From NCBI GenBank assembly GCA_030746555.1, contig JASLMK010000059.1, positions 1-38,034 on the forward strand: DNA of 38,034 nucleotides, written 5' to 3'. The notes under the pieces were generated by a model. That model was not told where the DNA came from, searched no databases, and worked only from the letters and a program-made list of their open reading frames with translations. A program made the position numbers and the translations under genes. Numbering within the stretch: position 1 is the first letter of the stretch; the number at the start of each line of letters is the position of its first letter. The stretch comes from Planctomycetota bacterium. Lineage in GTDB: Bacteria > Planctomycetota > UBA1135 > GCA-002686595. This document shows, in pieces, positions 17,301 through 24,796 of this stretch.

Positions 17301-17886
17301 TGTCGAAGTTCGAGAACGCGTGCGGGGACTGGACCATGCCCACTTCCGGATTGCGGAAGTAGCCGATCATCCTCGAGAGGTAGTTGGGCTCGGGGACGTG
17401 GTCGGCGTCGAGGATGGCGATGAACTCGCCGTCGGTCTGGTCGAGCGCGTGGTTGAGGTTGCCCGCCTTCGCGTGCAGGTTGTTCTCACGTGTCTTGTAG
17501 TGCACGCCAAGCTCCTCGCAGAGCTGCTTGACCTCCTCGCGGCCACCGTCGTCCAAGAGGAACGTGCGGTGGGGGTAGTCCATCGCCAGGCACGCCTGCA
17601 GCGTGCCGCGCAGGATCGCGATGTCCTCGTCGTAGGAAGGGACGAAGACGTCGACCTCGGCGTCCTCGAGGGGCGGCTGCTCAGGCGGTTCCTCGGGGTC
17701 CCACACCTGCATGAAGAAAAGCACCAGGGAGACGCAGCCCCAGATCTCGGCGAGGTACAGGAGCCACGAGGCGCCGGTGGCGTACCAACTTCCGGTGTTG
17801 AGCGTATAGAGGCCTCGATACACGATGTAGAACGTGCAGATGAGGCTGCAGGTGACCATCAGGCCCTGTCGTAGTTTCTTCGACAC
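14353..17886 (-). CDS. Cellulose synthase-like GT2 with two PilZ domains and a fused TPR tail
   Basis: A 1177-residue inner-membrane processive glycosyltransferase that should polymerise UDP-glucose into a beta-1,4-glucan and pass it across the membrane. Membrane helices lie near 8-26 and 40-60, and four more between 335 and 480. Catalytic motifs are DDGG (112-115), DAD (160-162), TED (255-257) and QRMRW (293-297). FVVTKK (417-422) matches the FxVTxK gating loop of BcsA. A PilZ domain follows with RITYR (495-499) and DLSDMG (526-531), a canonical c-di-GMP site. A second PilZ-like domain has REVAR (632-636) but DLSIRA (658-663). Then comes an extra helix (756-775) and about 380 residues of TPR-type repeats. 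By helix count the TPR part is periplasmic. The start is GTG at 17886. Known BcsA proteins lack the TPR tail. Confidence 0.92.
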   Translation of the reverse strand: MSKKLRQGLMVTCSLICTFYIVYRGLYTLNTGSWYATGASWLLYLAEIWGCVSLVLFFMQVWDPEEPPEQPPLEDAEVDVFVPSYDEDIAILRGTLQACLAMDYPHRTFLLDDGGREEVKQLCEELGVHYKTRENNLHAKAGNLNHALDQTDGEFIAILDADHVPEPNYLSRMIGYFRNPEVGMVQSPHAFSNFDTFQGRVNYEKQRFWDEGLLFYKIIQPGRNNTNSVIFAGSAAVFRRKALKDVGYIATETITEDMHTGMRLSAAGWRTVYVSERLIAGQGAADVTTFHSQRMRWAEGNLSILKFDNPLTMRGLDLKQRLTYFASIVHWAGGVPRLVLYITPVMMLLSGVSPVREFTPFLAAVFLAYIGSVMFTLRVIYRGYTNYSLVEFFNMANYWTQIRAFWRVIFPSQKARFVVTKKRGGRQGAVLPHIVPQIILLAVMWAALIYGVVSHLLFDPQLDLIGLGIATFLVLHHSRYAISYLRCAMAPASQRITYRHRVNLPVEYEFKDEEGKLYQGMGVTSDLSDMGIGMVAYSSLPTNVRGKITVIVNSDRLEADAVIRYAAHREGEATRGMDVPALFRYGLEFTDPAPETLDAAGRIAQRYAVAPWYSVFERNRESGFRRPHISHREVAREEFKLPVTLKLGDEEVHCTTRDLSIRAMRCILATPLDEEATYEAEVVSPVGTIHVTAKASDARMITEPPHSVVEYVMVFDEFHGQGRSMMQSLIDLGAQPVLRSSLDLSHEMPPRPYSRPVLAGALTVAAFSPIAIGLFHEVHDDDLLLASGNGEEILEADDIRPEDLDRILADTLATPNPERRRLLLLKDALEESGRNGDLVRVCRVLTARDPQDPNMGMALVSALTRAGRGREAHETSEAWIVRLARVNPDDPNLLTFQVLQARNTLVDGDAYAALDLFRRALAQFPDDLTTRKEYAGLLLQVGLADEALRQYSTLPQTFEVRLELISIYNSLLMFDASEQMIRELLRERPSDRGLQLELGNLLTWQKRFEDAQRVYRDLLAETPYDLEIRMLLAETMTWSGEADEALAEYGRMIDEGHDENDGDWRLLSGFLDAYLGADRRSKSDTRRLLWMVSLYDHSVAQRPEIPGRLATALALAGDHERALVMLRTAVEEDPTDRDLRVRLADALSAAGKHDEAQHHYRALLAEVRGGRKLRGGQ

Positions 17887-18220
17887 GGTCCTTACTCTCT
17901 TGGATGGGTGGACTGGGGCATCTGGGAGGAATTGCTGGGGCCAGGGGCCTGCAGGGCATCGATCCGGGATCCTAGGGGGATGACAAGGTCAATCTCGGAA
18001 CTTCGAACAATCGTATCCCACGATGGGGACCAGGGGGGGGTGTGAAATGTTTTCCTTTGCAGAGTGAGATTGATTTGAAGGCCGCAAGAGATGGTATTCA
18101 GGCACCCGCATGTCTGAAAGAGCCCAGAACAGGCCCCGAAACAGGCCGGGATTGGGCCTGCCGTGCGGTCTGCCGGCCTCACGACGGTCTACGCGAAGCC
18201 CCGCCCGAACGGCTCCGCAG
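17887..18220. other. 334-bp intergenic region upstream of the synthase gene
   Basis: It separates the GH5 stop at 18221 from the synthase GTG. A lower-GC patch at about 17985-18110 suggests a promoter region. It holds the short dyad ATCGT-N5-ACGAT at 18010-18024 and CCGGGATCCTAGGGG at 17965-17979, which resembles a sequence upstream of the exporter gene. A C/G-rich dyad CAGGCCC...GGGCCTG lies near 18130-18163. No convincing sigma-70 or sigma-54 promoter or riboswitch fold was recognised. Confidence 0.4.
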
Positions 18221-19312
18221 TCACTCACCCCGCGACCTGGGAGGGCGGATGTGGGGGAGTTGGGGGGCGTCCAGGCCTCCACGGGGCTGGACCGAGAGGG
18301 GGAACGTGTCCCACCAGTCCCCGGCAGCCCAGTAGCAGGTCTCGATGCCGCGCCGGTCGGCCTCCTGGAGGAATGAGCCCATCACCGGGAACCAGCGCGA
18401 GTCGGTCGAAGGGACCCCGTACTCGCCGATGACGCCCCGCACGCCGTTGCGCTCGCACCAATCGGCGAAGTCCCGCAACCTGTCCACGCCGCGGGTCCAC
18501 AAGCCGGGATCCCGGGCGAGCTCGGCGTCGAAGGTGACGGTGTACTTGCCGCTGGCGTCAGCGTCGAAGTACGTGTGCGCTTCGTAGACCGTTCGGTCGG
18601 CCGGATCGTCGATCCAGGCTCGCGGGCCGTTGGACGCCGTCCAGGCGTGGCTCCCCGACCACTGGTCACCGCTGACCCAGACCGTGGTCGTGTCCCCGTA
18701 CATGCGGAGCATGTCCACGACGTGCTGGGAGATCGCGTGCCAGCTCGCCTCCCCCATGTCGTGGGGCTCGTTCATCAGCCCGTAGGCTTCCAGGGCAGGG
18801 TGGTCGCGTACGTGTCCGCCCAGGCGGAGCCAGAGGATCGCCAGGTGGTCGCGCGTGACCGCGCCGAATGAGGTCGGGTCCGCATCCACGATGCGCCCTT
18901 CGGGGAAGCGCGACTCGCCGGTGACGTAGCGCCCGTAGTTGTGCAGGTCGAGCACGACGCGGCAGCGGTTGTTGGAGGCGGCGTCGAGGAAATCGACGAT
19001 GCGGGCCAACTCGACCTGATCCAGTTCCCCGCCCGGGCGGTGTTGCAGGCGCTCCCAGCGGAACGGCATGCGCACCAGGTTCATGCCCTGCTGGGAGAAG
19101 TACCGCAGGGTGGTGGGTGAGCAGTAGACGTAGTCGACGCCGTGCACCCCGGGAGTGAGGGCCGAGAACTCTCGTTTCTCGGTTCCGAACTCCGCCCCGG
19201 CGATGTTGATGCCGCGGGGGGTCTGCTCGACCGGGACGGAGGCGCAGTGCCCGAAGGCGAGGACGGCGGCCGTCGCTGCGAGGGCGAGGGGAGCTCGCTG
19301 CGTGAGGGTCAT
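18221..19312 (-). CDS. Secreted GH5-family endoglucanase
   Basis: A 363-residue enzyme with an N-terminal signal sequence (LALAATAAVLAFG) followed by a cysteine (HCAS). It may be an atypical lipoprotein or a cleaved periplasmic protein. Catalytic residues are Glu182 in YGLMNEPHD (acid/base) and Glu297 in GVIGEYGVP (nucleophile); RMPFRWERL and DLHNYGRY also fit GH5. It lies between the exporter and synthase genes, all on the minus strand, and is paralogous to the GH5 at 13133-14260. By analogy with BcsZ it would cut the polymer in the periplasm to release or edit chains. Which beta-glycan it prefers is unknown. Confidence 0.92.
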   Translation of the reverse strand: MTLTQRAPLALAATAAVLAFGHCASVPVEQTPRGINIAGAEFGTEKREFSALTPGVHGVDYVYCSPTTLRYFSQQGMNLVRMPFRWERLQHRPGGELDQVELARIVDFLDAASNNRCRVVLDLHNYGRYVTGESRFPEGRIVDADPTSFGAVTRDHLAILWLRLGGHVRDHPALEAYGLMNEPHDMGEASWHAISQHVVDMLRMYGDTTTVWVSGDQWSGSHAWTASNGPRAWIDDPADRTVYEAHTYFDADASGKYTVTFDAELARDPGLWTRGVDRLRDFADWCERNGVRGVIGEYGVPSTDSRWFPVMGSFLQEADRRGIETCYWAAGDWWDTFPLSVQPRGGLDAPQLPHIRPPRSRGE

Positions 19313-19427
19313 GTGCGCCAGAGGGAGTCGGTCGCCCCGACGAGCCTGTGAGACAAAAGCACCGCCTGTGCGGGCTCTCGCGGACCGGGAGGGCGCTCAG
19401 GACGCCTCCTGGCCGCGAGCGCTCCGA

Positions 19428-22400
19428 TCAGGGCCAGCGGACGACGACTTGGGCTCCGAGCTTCGTGACGTCGATTTCCGAGGAGCGGATCGCGCTCGTC
19501 CCGAAGGTCAGGCCTAGCCAGGAGTTGAAGTCGTAGCCCGCTTCCACCCCGAGCTCGGTGTAGCCCGCGCCGTTCGCGTCCATGGCCACTCTTCCGGTCG
19601 TGCCGTACCACATCCTGGGAGATCCCGTGAACCACTGCTCGCCGAACTCGTGGCGCCAGTCGAGCTGGATCGAGAAGATCGAGTAGCCCTTGGGCGCGAA
19701 GTACGGGGTGGTCAGCCCGGCCAGGGTATCGGCATCGATGTCGCCCCCGCCCTCGGGCTGCTCGAAGTCACTCTCGTCGGAGAAGTCGAGCAAGTCGACC
19801 TTGGTCAGGACCCTCAGGCTCTTGGGGGCCGGCGAGAACTCATAGGCCGCGAAGAGGTTCATGTCGTAGCGCGTGTTCTGGTCGGAGTAGTCCGCGAACA
19901 TCAGGCTGGCCCCGTAGTCGACCTTGCGGTTGTGCTTGAAGGTGAAGCCCATGCGCGCTCCGGTCCGGTGCAGGTCCCTGGCGATCGTCTCGCTGTTCTC
20001 GGCCACCTGGTCGGCGAACACGTTCACGTTGATCCCCATCTGGGATCCCGTCAGGTAGCGCAGGCCCAGATCGAACGCGAGCCGCTCGTCGAAGGACCCC
20101 GGGCCGGGGTCATCCCCATCACGGCCCATGTCGTGGGGCGAGTAGTGGGGGAGCTCGAACTGGCCGTGGAGGAGCGTTCTGTCGTTGATCCGCTTGGAGC
20201 CGTTCAGGCGCAAGACGCTGGCCGTGAGGGCGGGGAGGCCCCCGGGCAGACCGTAGCGGCGCTGTCCAAACCCGACGCCGAGGTAGTCCTCCGCGTCACC
20301 GAGCGGGAAGAAGATCGTCCCGAAGGTGGTGCTCTCCTTGATCAGGGCCAGGCCTCCGCGGCCGTCGCGATCCTCAGCGAGGAAGTCCATCTCGAATCGC
20401 GGGCGGATGTCCCGCTCGGCGCCGGCCAAGGCCATGGAGGCTTCCTTGTGGCCGCCGGTCACGTCGAGGATCTCCTCGTAGTAGCGGCTGGCCTGCTCGG
20501 TGTCGCCTTGGCGGTGGTAGAGCTGGGCGAGGTCGAAGCGCGCTTCGAGGTTCGCGGGCTCGAGGACGATCAGCTCCTTCAGGGCCTTCGCGGCCCGCTC
20601 GGGTCGCCAGCCCATGTACATCTTGGACTCCCGCTCGAGGCGGACGGCCTCGGAGATGGCGAGCTCGGCCTCGAAGTCGAGCCCCGCTCGGATGCCGTCG
20701 CCGGGCTGGAACGCGCTGAACACGTCCACCGGGTAGGCGTCGGTCGGCAGCTGGGCGAGGAGCTCGTCGTAGGCCTTGAAGCACTTCTTGTACTCCCGCT
20801 CCCAGTACAGCGCCCTGGCCCTCTCGCGACCGATGTAGATGTAGCTCGAGTCGTGCGTGACCAGCGTGTCGTACTCCTTGATCGCATCGGCGAAGCGATG
20901 GTCGATCACGTAGTTGCGCGCGAGGCCGAGGCGCGCCCGGCTGTTGCTGGGGTTGCGTGCGAGGATGGCGCGGAAGATGCGTCCGGGATCCGCGGACTCG
21001 CCAGCCTTGAGCTTTTGGTTGTAGCACTCCCCGAGCAGGATCTGGCCGACCAGGTTGTCGGGCTGGCCCTGCAGGACTGTCGTCAGCTCGTTCTCCGCCC
21101 GGACCCAGTTGTGGTCACCCAGGGCGAGGGCCGCCAGCTCCAGGCGCAGGCGGATGTCCATGCCCGAGGCGACGATCGTCGAGGTCATCAGGGCGACCTC
21201 GGCCCCCTCGATCCGGTCTCCGCCTCTCAGGCGCGCCTCCGAGAGACCGTAGAAGGCCTCGGGAGTGTGCGCCGTGGGGCTCTGCAGGGCCTCGCGGTAG
21301 AGCCTGGTCGCCAAGCTCGTGTTCCCGGCCACCAGATGGGTCTTCGCCAGCGCCAGCTTGGCCTGGGCGACGGCCAGGGTGTCGTTGGCGTGGTCTTCGA
21401 TGTAGCGCTGGCAGGTCATGCGCGCCTGCTCGAACGCTTCCAGGGCGAGTTGCGCTTCGACCAGGCCGAGGACGGCTTCGAGGTAGTTGGGACGCTGCGC
21501 CAACACGGACTGGCAGACGCTCGCGGCTTCCTCGTTGCGACCCTGAACGCGCAGGCTGTTGGCGAGCTCGACGCGGGCACGCGGACCGAGGGGGCTCTCC
21601 ATCGTGATCTTGCGTAGATCGGCCTTGGAGAACTCGAGGTCACCCTTCTCGCGGCGCAGGATCGCCAGCATGAGACGTGCCTCGTGGTCGGACGGGTAGG
21701 ACAGGAGCATGCCCTCGTAGATCCCCTGGGCCTCCACCCAGTTGCCGACGAGCTGGTGGTAGCGCGCGAGCGCCATCTGGAAGGGCCGCATGCTCCCGAT
21801 CTCCGGCTCCAGGCGCAAGAGGGCGTCCCGGGCGGCCGTCACGTCGAAGGCCTCGAGGAGGATCCGGGCGGCCATCAGGTTGGCGAGCGGGTCCTTGGGG
21901 GCGATTTCGAGGACCTGCTGGTTGACCTCCATGGCCAGCTTGTAGTTCTTCACCAAGAGCAGCTGGTCCACGAGCCGGATCCGGGGCGCGATCTCGTCCG
22001 ACCGCAGCTTGTCCATGTCGGCGACCGTCTGGATGGCGCGCGCGTTGTTGCCGGTCTGCAGGTAGCAGAGCACGAGGTGCGTCAGCCACTCCAGCTCCTG
22101 GGGGTAGCGCTGGTGCAGGCGCTCGAGGTGGCCGAGCGCCTCGTAGGGGCGTTGCATGTCCAGCAGCACGGGCGCGAGCAGCAGCTGGTCCTGCTCGTCG
22201 GAAGGGTTGAGGCTGCGCAGGTGGCGGTCGTAGATGTGCTGGGCGCGCTCGAAATCCTTCACCCAGGTGTAGACCCGAACCAGCATCGCGGCCGACTCCA
22301 CGTCGGCGGGATCAGCGGTCGTGATGGCCTCGAGCTCCTCCATCGCGGCCCAGTACTCACCGCCGATCACGAGCACGTCCGCCAGGCGCCGACGCAACTC

Positions 22401-22856
22401 CATGTCGTCGGGCCGCAAGAGGCGCACCTCCTCGAAGGCGTCCCGGGCCTTGCCCAGTGCGCCCTCGCGCACGAGGAGACCGGCGTACTCCATGCGCACG
22501 ACGTGGTCGGTCGGGCGCTGGAGGAGGTAGGCCTCGAAGAGCGTGATGCCCTCCTTCCAGTCCTCGAGGGCGACCGAGTTGCGCGCCGAGCGCAACAAGA
22601 GCTCCTGCTCGGCGGTGCGATCCAGTTCCTCCCGCGGATCGGACAGCGGCAGGCGGGGCGTGGACGGATCTTGCACCCCGAACTGCTCGGACACCGCGGG
22701 ACTCCCGGTCGCCGGGACGGGGGCCCTGGAAGCCTCGGCCTCCCGGTCGAGGTTCGCGAATCCGGGCAGGGGCCGGGGGGTGGGCGTGGGCGGACTGCAA
22801 GCGCAGAGCGCCGCCGTCAGGGCCAGGGTGGAGTTGGTCAGGGTCTGCAGGGACAT
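19428..22856 (-). CDS. BcsC/PgaA-like TPR and outer-membrane beta-barrel exporter
   Basis: A 1142-residue protein. The N-terminus (LALTAALCACSPPTP) looks like a signal sequence with a lipobox-like LCAC. Residues about 60-800 are a long TPR superhelix (VRMEYAGLLVREG, ELRRRLADVLVIGGEY, ARLMLAILRREKG, EARFDLAQLYHRQGD). The last 325 residues, from about 815, alternate as barrel strands and end LGAQVVVRWP. This is the plan of BcsC and PgaA, which take the polymer through the periplasm and out of the outer membrane. The ATG at 22856 is chosen because GGGAGG lies 9 nt upstream and the signal sequence begins there, although this form has no Lys or Arg before the hydrophobic core, which is unusual. 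A lipoprotein anchor on such an exporter would also be unusual. It opens the minus-strand run to the GH5 and synthase. Confidence 0.87.
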   Translation of the reverse strand: MSLQTLTNSTLALTAALCACSPPTPTPRPLPGFANLDREAEASRAPVPATGSPAVSEQFGVQDPSTPRLPLSDPREELDRTAEQELLLRSARNSVALEDWKEGITLFEAYLLQRPTDHVVRMEYAGLLVREGALGKARDAFEEVRLLRPDDMELRRRLADVLVIGGEYWAAMEELEAITTADPADVESAAMLVRVYTWVKDFERAQHIYDRHLRSLNPSDEQDQLLLAPVLLDMQRPYEALGHLERLHQRYPQELEWLTHLVLCYLQTGNNARAIQTVADMDKLRSDEIAPRIRLVDQLLLVKNYKLAMEVNQQVLEIAPKDPLANLMAARILLEAFDVTAARDALLRLEPEIGSMRPFQMALARYHQLVGNWVEAQGIYEGMLLSYPSDHEARLMLAILRREKGDLEFSKADLRKITMESPLGPRARVELANSLRVQGRNEEAASVCQSVLAQRPNYLEAVLGLVEAQLALEAFEQARMTCQRYIEDHANDTLAVAQAKLALAKTHLVAGNTSLATRLYREALQSPTAHTPEAFYGLSEARLRGGDRIEGAEVALMTSTIVASGMDIRLRLELAALALGDHNWVRAENELTTVLQGQPDNLVGQILLGECYNQKLKAGESADPGRIFRAILARNPSNSRARLGLARNYVIDHRFADAIKEYDTLVTHDSSYIYIGRERARALYWEREYKKCFKAYDELLAQLPTDAYPVDVFSAFQPGDGIRAGLDFEAELAISEAVRLERESKMYMGWRPERAAKALKELIVLEPANLEARFDLAQLYHRQGDTEQASRYYEEILDVTGGHKEASMALAGAERDIRPRFEMDFLAEDRDGRGGLALIKESTTFGTIFFPLGDAEDYLGVGFGQRRYGLPGGLPALTASVLRLNGSKRINDRTLLHGQFELPHYSPHDMGRDGDDPGPGSFDERLAFDLGLRYLTGSQMGINVNVFADQVAENSETIARDLHRTGARMGFTFKHNRKVDYGASLMFADYSDQNTRYDMNLFAAYEFSPAPKSLRVLTKVDLLDFSDESDFEQPEGGGDIDADTLAGLTTPYFAPKGYSIFSIQLDWRHEFGEQWFTGSPRMWYGTTGRVAMDANGAGYTELGVEAGYDFNSWLGLTFGTSAIRSSEIDVTKLGAQVVVRWP

Positions 22857-23160
22857 GCCCGTTGGCCTCCCAAGAGGGGGGGATGGCGATTCCAGAAGTG
22901 CTGAGGGATCGACCGGATCGGCCGGCGCACTGAACCCGTTTCCCCCTCGAGGTCCGCCGGGGGCGCTTCGCGGGCCCCTCACCGGGTCCTAGGGTGCCCT
23001 ATTGAAACCAGACACACAGGGATGGGTGCAAATGCGATATAGTACGGCCAATACTATTCCAGGCTGCTTCGAGCGGCCTATTCGAATTCGCGGGAGTTTG
23101 TCGGACGAGTCTGTCGCCAATCAGGGAAATGCAATCGAGGAGATCAGAGACGTGGAGCGA
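22857..23160. promoter_or_regulatory. AT-enriched regulatory region upstream of the exporter gene
   Basis: About 300 bp without a supported gene. The part near 23000-23130 is much more AT-rich than its surroundings, as expected for a promoter or operator region of the minus-strand exporter operon. It holds the perfect dyad ATAGTA-N7-TACTAT (23039-23057), the 8-bp palindromes ATTCGAAT and CGAATTCG just after, and CCGGGTCCTAGGG at 22983-22995. The exporter's ribosome site GGGAGG lies at about 22866-22871. A -35/-10 pair could not be fixed with confidence. Confidence 0.5.
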
Positions 23161-23628
23161 TCACCGAGAGGGGAGCACCTCCCCCTCGGCGGAACGCTCG
23201 TCACGGCCGCGCCGGCAGCGGGGGGCGAGGATGAAGGAGAAGACGAGCAGGCGTGCGGAGCCCGAGCTTGCACAGGCTGCGCGGTCCAGGGCCGCGGGCG
23301 ACTTCGCGCTCAGCAGGTCGTGCGGGGCGCTCGGCCCGGGGACCACAGACCTCGGTTCCCAGGGATCCCAAGGAGAGGGATCGGAGCGAGCGACCAGCCG
23401 TGGCCGCGGCCATGGGTGCGGCCCACGCAGGAACAGGATCCAGCTGCCGGTCAGGCCGATCGCGCCTGCGAGGACGTCCGCACCCTCCACGACTCCCGTC
23501 GCCATGCTGCCCTGCCAGACCTCCCAGGCGAACAACACGGAATACCCCACGCACAGCCCCACCTGCCTGGCCGGACTCAGGGTCGCTCCGAGGAACGCCG
23601 CTCCGAGTACGTGCAGTACCTTGTCCAT
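23161..23628 (-). CDS. VanZ-like small membrane protein
   Basis: A 155-residue protein. The first 65 residues fit the VanZ-like pattern: DKVLH near the N-terminus, then membrane segments, EVWQ in the second and EGADVLAGAIG before the last, followed by a hydrophobic helix. VanZ relatives are small membrane proteins of mostly unknown role, one linked to teicoplanin resistance. The remaining 90 residues are Pro/Arg/Ser-rich without recognisable structure, so the real end of function or even a frameshift is uncertain. It reads toward the exporter gene, about 300 bp upstream, and could share its regulation. Confidence 0.6.
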   Translation of the reverse strand: MDKVLHVLGAAFLGATLSPARQVGLCVGYSVLFAWEVWQGSMATGVVEGADVLAGAIGLTGSWILFLRGPHPWPRPRLVARSDPSPWDPWEPRSVVPGPSAPHDLLSAKSPAALDRAACASSGSARLLVFSFILAPRCRRGRDERSAEGEVLPSR

Positions 23629-23729
23629 GCCGACCGTGAATCAGCCCGGGTTCGGCGTGGCGATGAGGGCGACGAGTGGCGCCTGCCGGGGGCCGTACGC
23701 TCTATCGGATGCCGGTCTCGAACGCCTTG

Positions 23730-23744
23730 ACCGCTGTTGGCGGT
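23730..23744. promoter_or_regulatory. Dyad between divergent VanZ-like and barrel genes
   Basis: ACCGC-TGTTG-GCGGT is a perfect 5-bp dyad in the 223-bp gap between divergent genes starting at 23628 and 23852. It may be an operator or chance in GC-rich DNA. No clear promoter hexamers were fixed here. Confidence 0.25.
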
Positions 23745-23851
23745 TCCCCGGGCGTGGGCGGACTCGTTCGGTTCACACTGCCCGCCGAGTGTCGACTCCC
23801 CTTATTCCCGCGGGCCGCCGCTCGTCCGGGGAGACGGGGGTACCCTTCGCC

Positions 23852-24796
23852 ATGGACTCTTCCTCTCCTTACAAGCTCGGCTCTGGGTCGGGGCCGGCAG
23901 CGCGCCTCGCCCTGACCCTGGCGCTCGGGCTCTGCTCGGCTGCCTGCGCGGCGACGCCGCACCTGGAGATCCAGGACGGAGCGGGCGCCCCCGAGCCCGC
24001 AGCGCTCGGCTCCGAGCCCGCCGTCGAGTTCGATCCCGCACCGCAACCTACTCCCGCCGCTCCCTACGAGCACGTCGTGCGGGCCTCCGAACACGTGGAG
24101 GGCTGGACGAGCCGCGGCCCCGTGGAGCTCGCGTTGTCCTGCTGCCTGCGCGGACTCGACAACATGCTCTTCGATCCCACGCCGCCTCCCCCGCCCGTCG
24201 CACCTCTGCCGACCTTCCACGAGCCCCCCGTCGAGCCTCGGCGCGACTGGTACGTGGGCGCCGGGGCAGGTTGGACCTCCTCGGGCCTCTCCTCGGGCGA
24301 CCTGGCGGACGACCTGGCCGGCTTCGGCAACGACGCGCTCGTGTCCCTCGACGACACCCACGGGGGCATCAAGCTCTTCGCCGGCCGGCGCCTAGACGAG
24401 CGCTGGACGGTCGAGTTCGGCTACACGGGGCTAGAGGGTCACGACTCCGAGGTCCTCGAAGCCGGGCCGCCCGACCCCGGCCTGGCCGACGACGTCGCCG
24501 CCGCCCACCCGGTCACCGGAGAGGGCATCGCCGTGGCCGTGCGGGCGACGGCCTTCGAGAGGGCCGGCCTCTCGGTTTGCGTGCGTGCCGGCCTGTGGGC
24601 TTGGCGCTCCGACCTCGAGGTGAACCTGAACGACTCGCGCCTCGTCATCGAGGACGACGGCCTCGACCTGTTCTTCGGCCTGGGCCTCCAGTACCAGGCC
24701 ACCGATCGCACGGCCTTGCGTCTCGAGTGGGAGCAGTACCTCCTCGACGACGACGAAGTGCACTTGTTCACCCTCGGCTTCCACTACGAACTGTGA
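23852..24796 (+). CDS. Outer-membrane beta-barrel lipoprotein-like protein
   Basis: A 314-residue protein. Its signal sequence ends in a lipobox-like SAAC (LTLALGLCSAACAATP). A Pro/Ala/Glu-rich linker (about 35-125) follows, containing a proline run PPPPPP. The C-terminal 190 residues alternate in the manner of an 8-stranded OmpA/OmpX-type barrel (WYVGAGAGWTSSG, GIKLFAGRRLDERWTVEFGY, GLDLFFGLGLQYQ, ALRLEWEQYLL, VHLFTLGFHYEL). The terminal Leu after alternating aromatics suits BAM-dependent insertion. Its stop overlaps the next start in TGATG, so it is coupled to the SdrD_B-like lipoprotein. Function unknown; a surface protein of the envelope or biofilm matrix is plausible. Confidence 0.8.
   Translation: MDSSSPYKLGSGSGPAARLALTLALGLCSAACAATPHLEIQDGAGAPEPAALGSEPAVEFDPAPQPTPAAPYEHVVRASEHVEGWTSRGPVELALSCCLRGLDNMLFDPTPPPPPVAPLPTFHEPPVEPRRDWYVGAGAGWTSSGLSSGDLADDLAGFGNDALVSLDDTHGGIKLFAGRRLDERWTVEFGYTGLEGHDSEVLEAGPPDPGLADDVAAAHPVTGEGIAVAVRATAFERAGLSVCVRAGLWAWRSDLEVNLNDSRLVIEDDGLDLFFGLGLQYQATDRTALRLEWEQYLLDDDEVHLFTLGFHYEL

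Noticed and set aside
15817..17874. Long plus-strand open frame (685 codons) opposite the synthase gene
   Set aside because: It is a shadow of strong codon bias in GC-rich DNA; its product is rich in His, Val, Glu and Arg with no family features, while the minus strand has clear motifs. The same holds for frames at 3882-5504, 5632-6759 and 19650-21617.
17887..18220. c-di-GMP riboswitch or sigma-54 promoter before the synthase
   Set aside because: I looked for the conserved GEMM-type core and for GG-N10-GC spacing and saw neither with confidence. A TTGACC on the minus strand has no -10 box at proper spacing.
23129..23851. Plus-strand coding upstream of the barrel lipoprotein
   Set aside because: It overlaps the VanZ-like gene and has low-complexity Arg/Ser content; the ATG at 23852 gives a proper lipoprotein signal.
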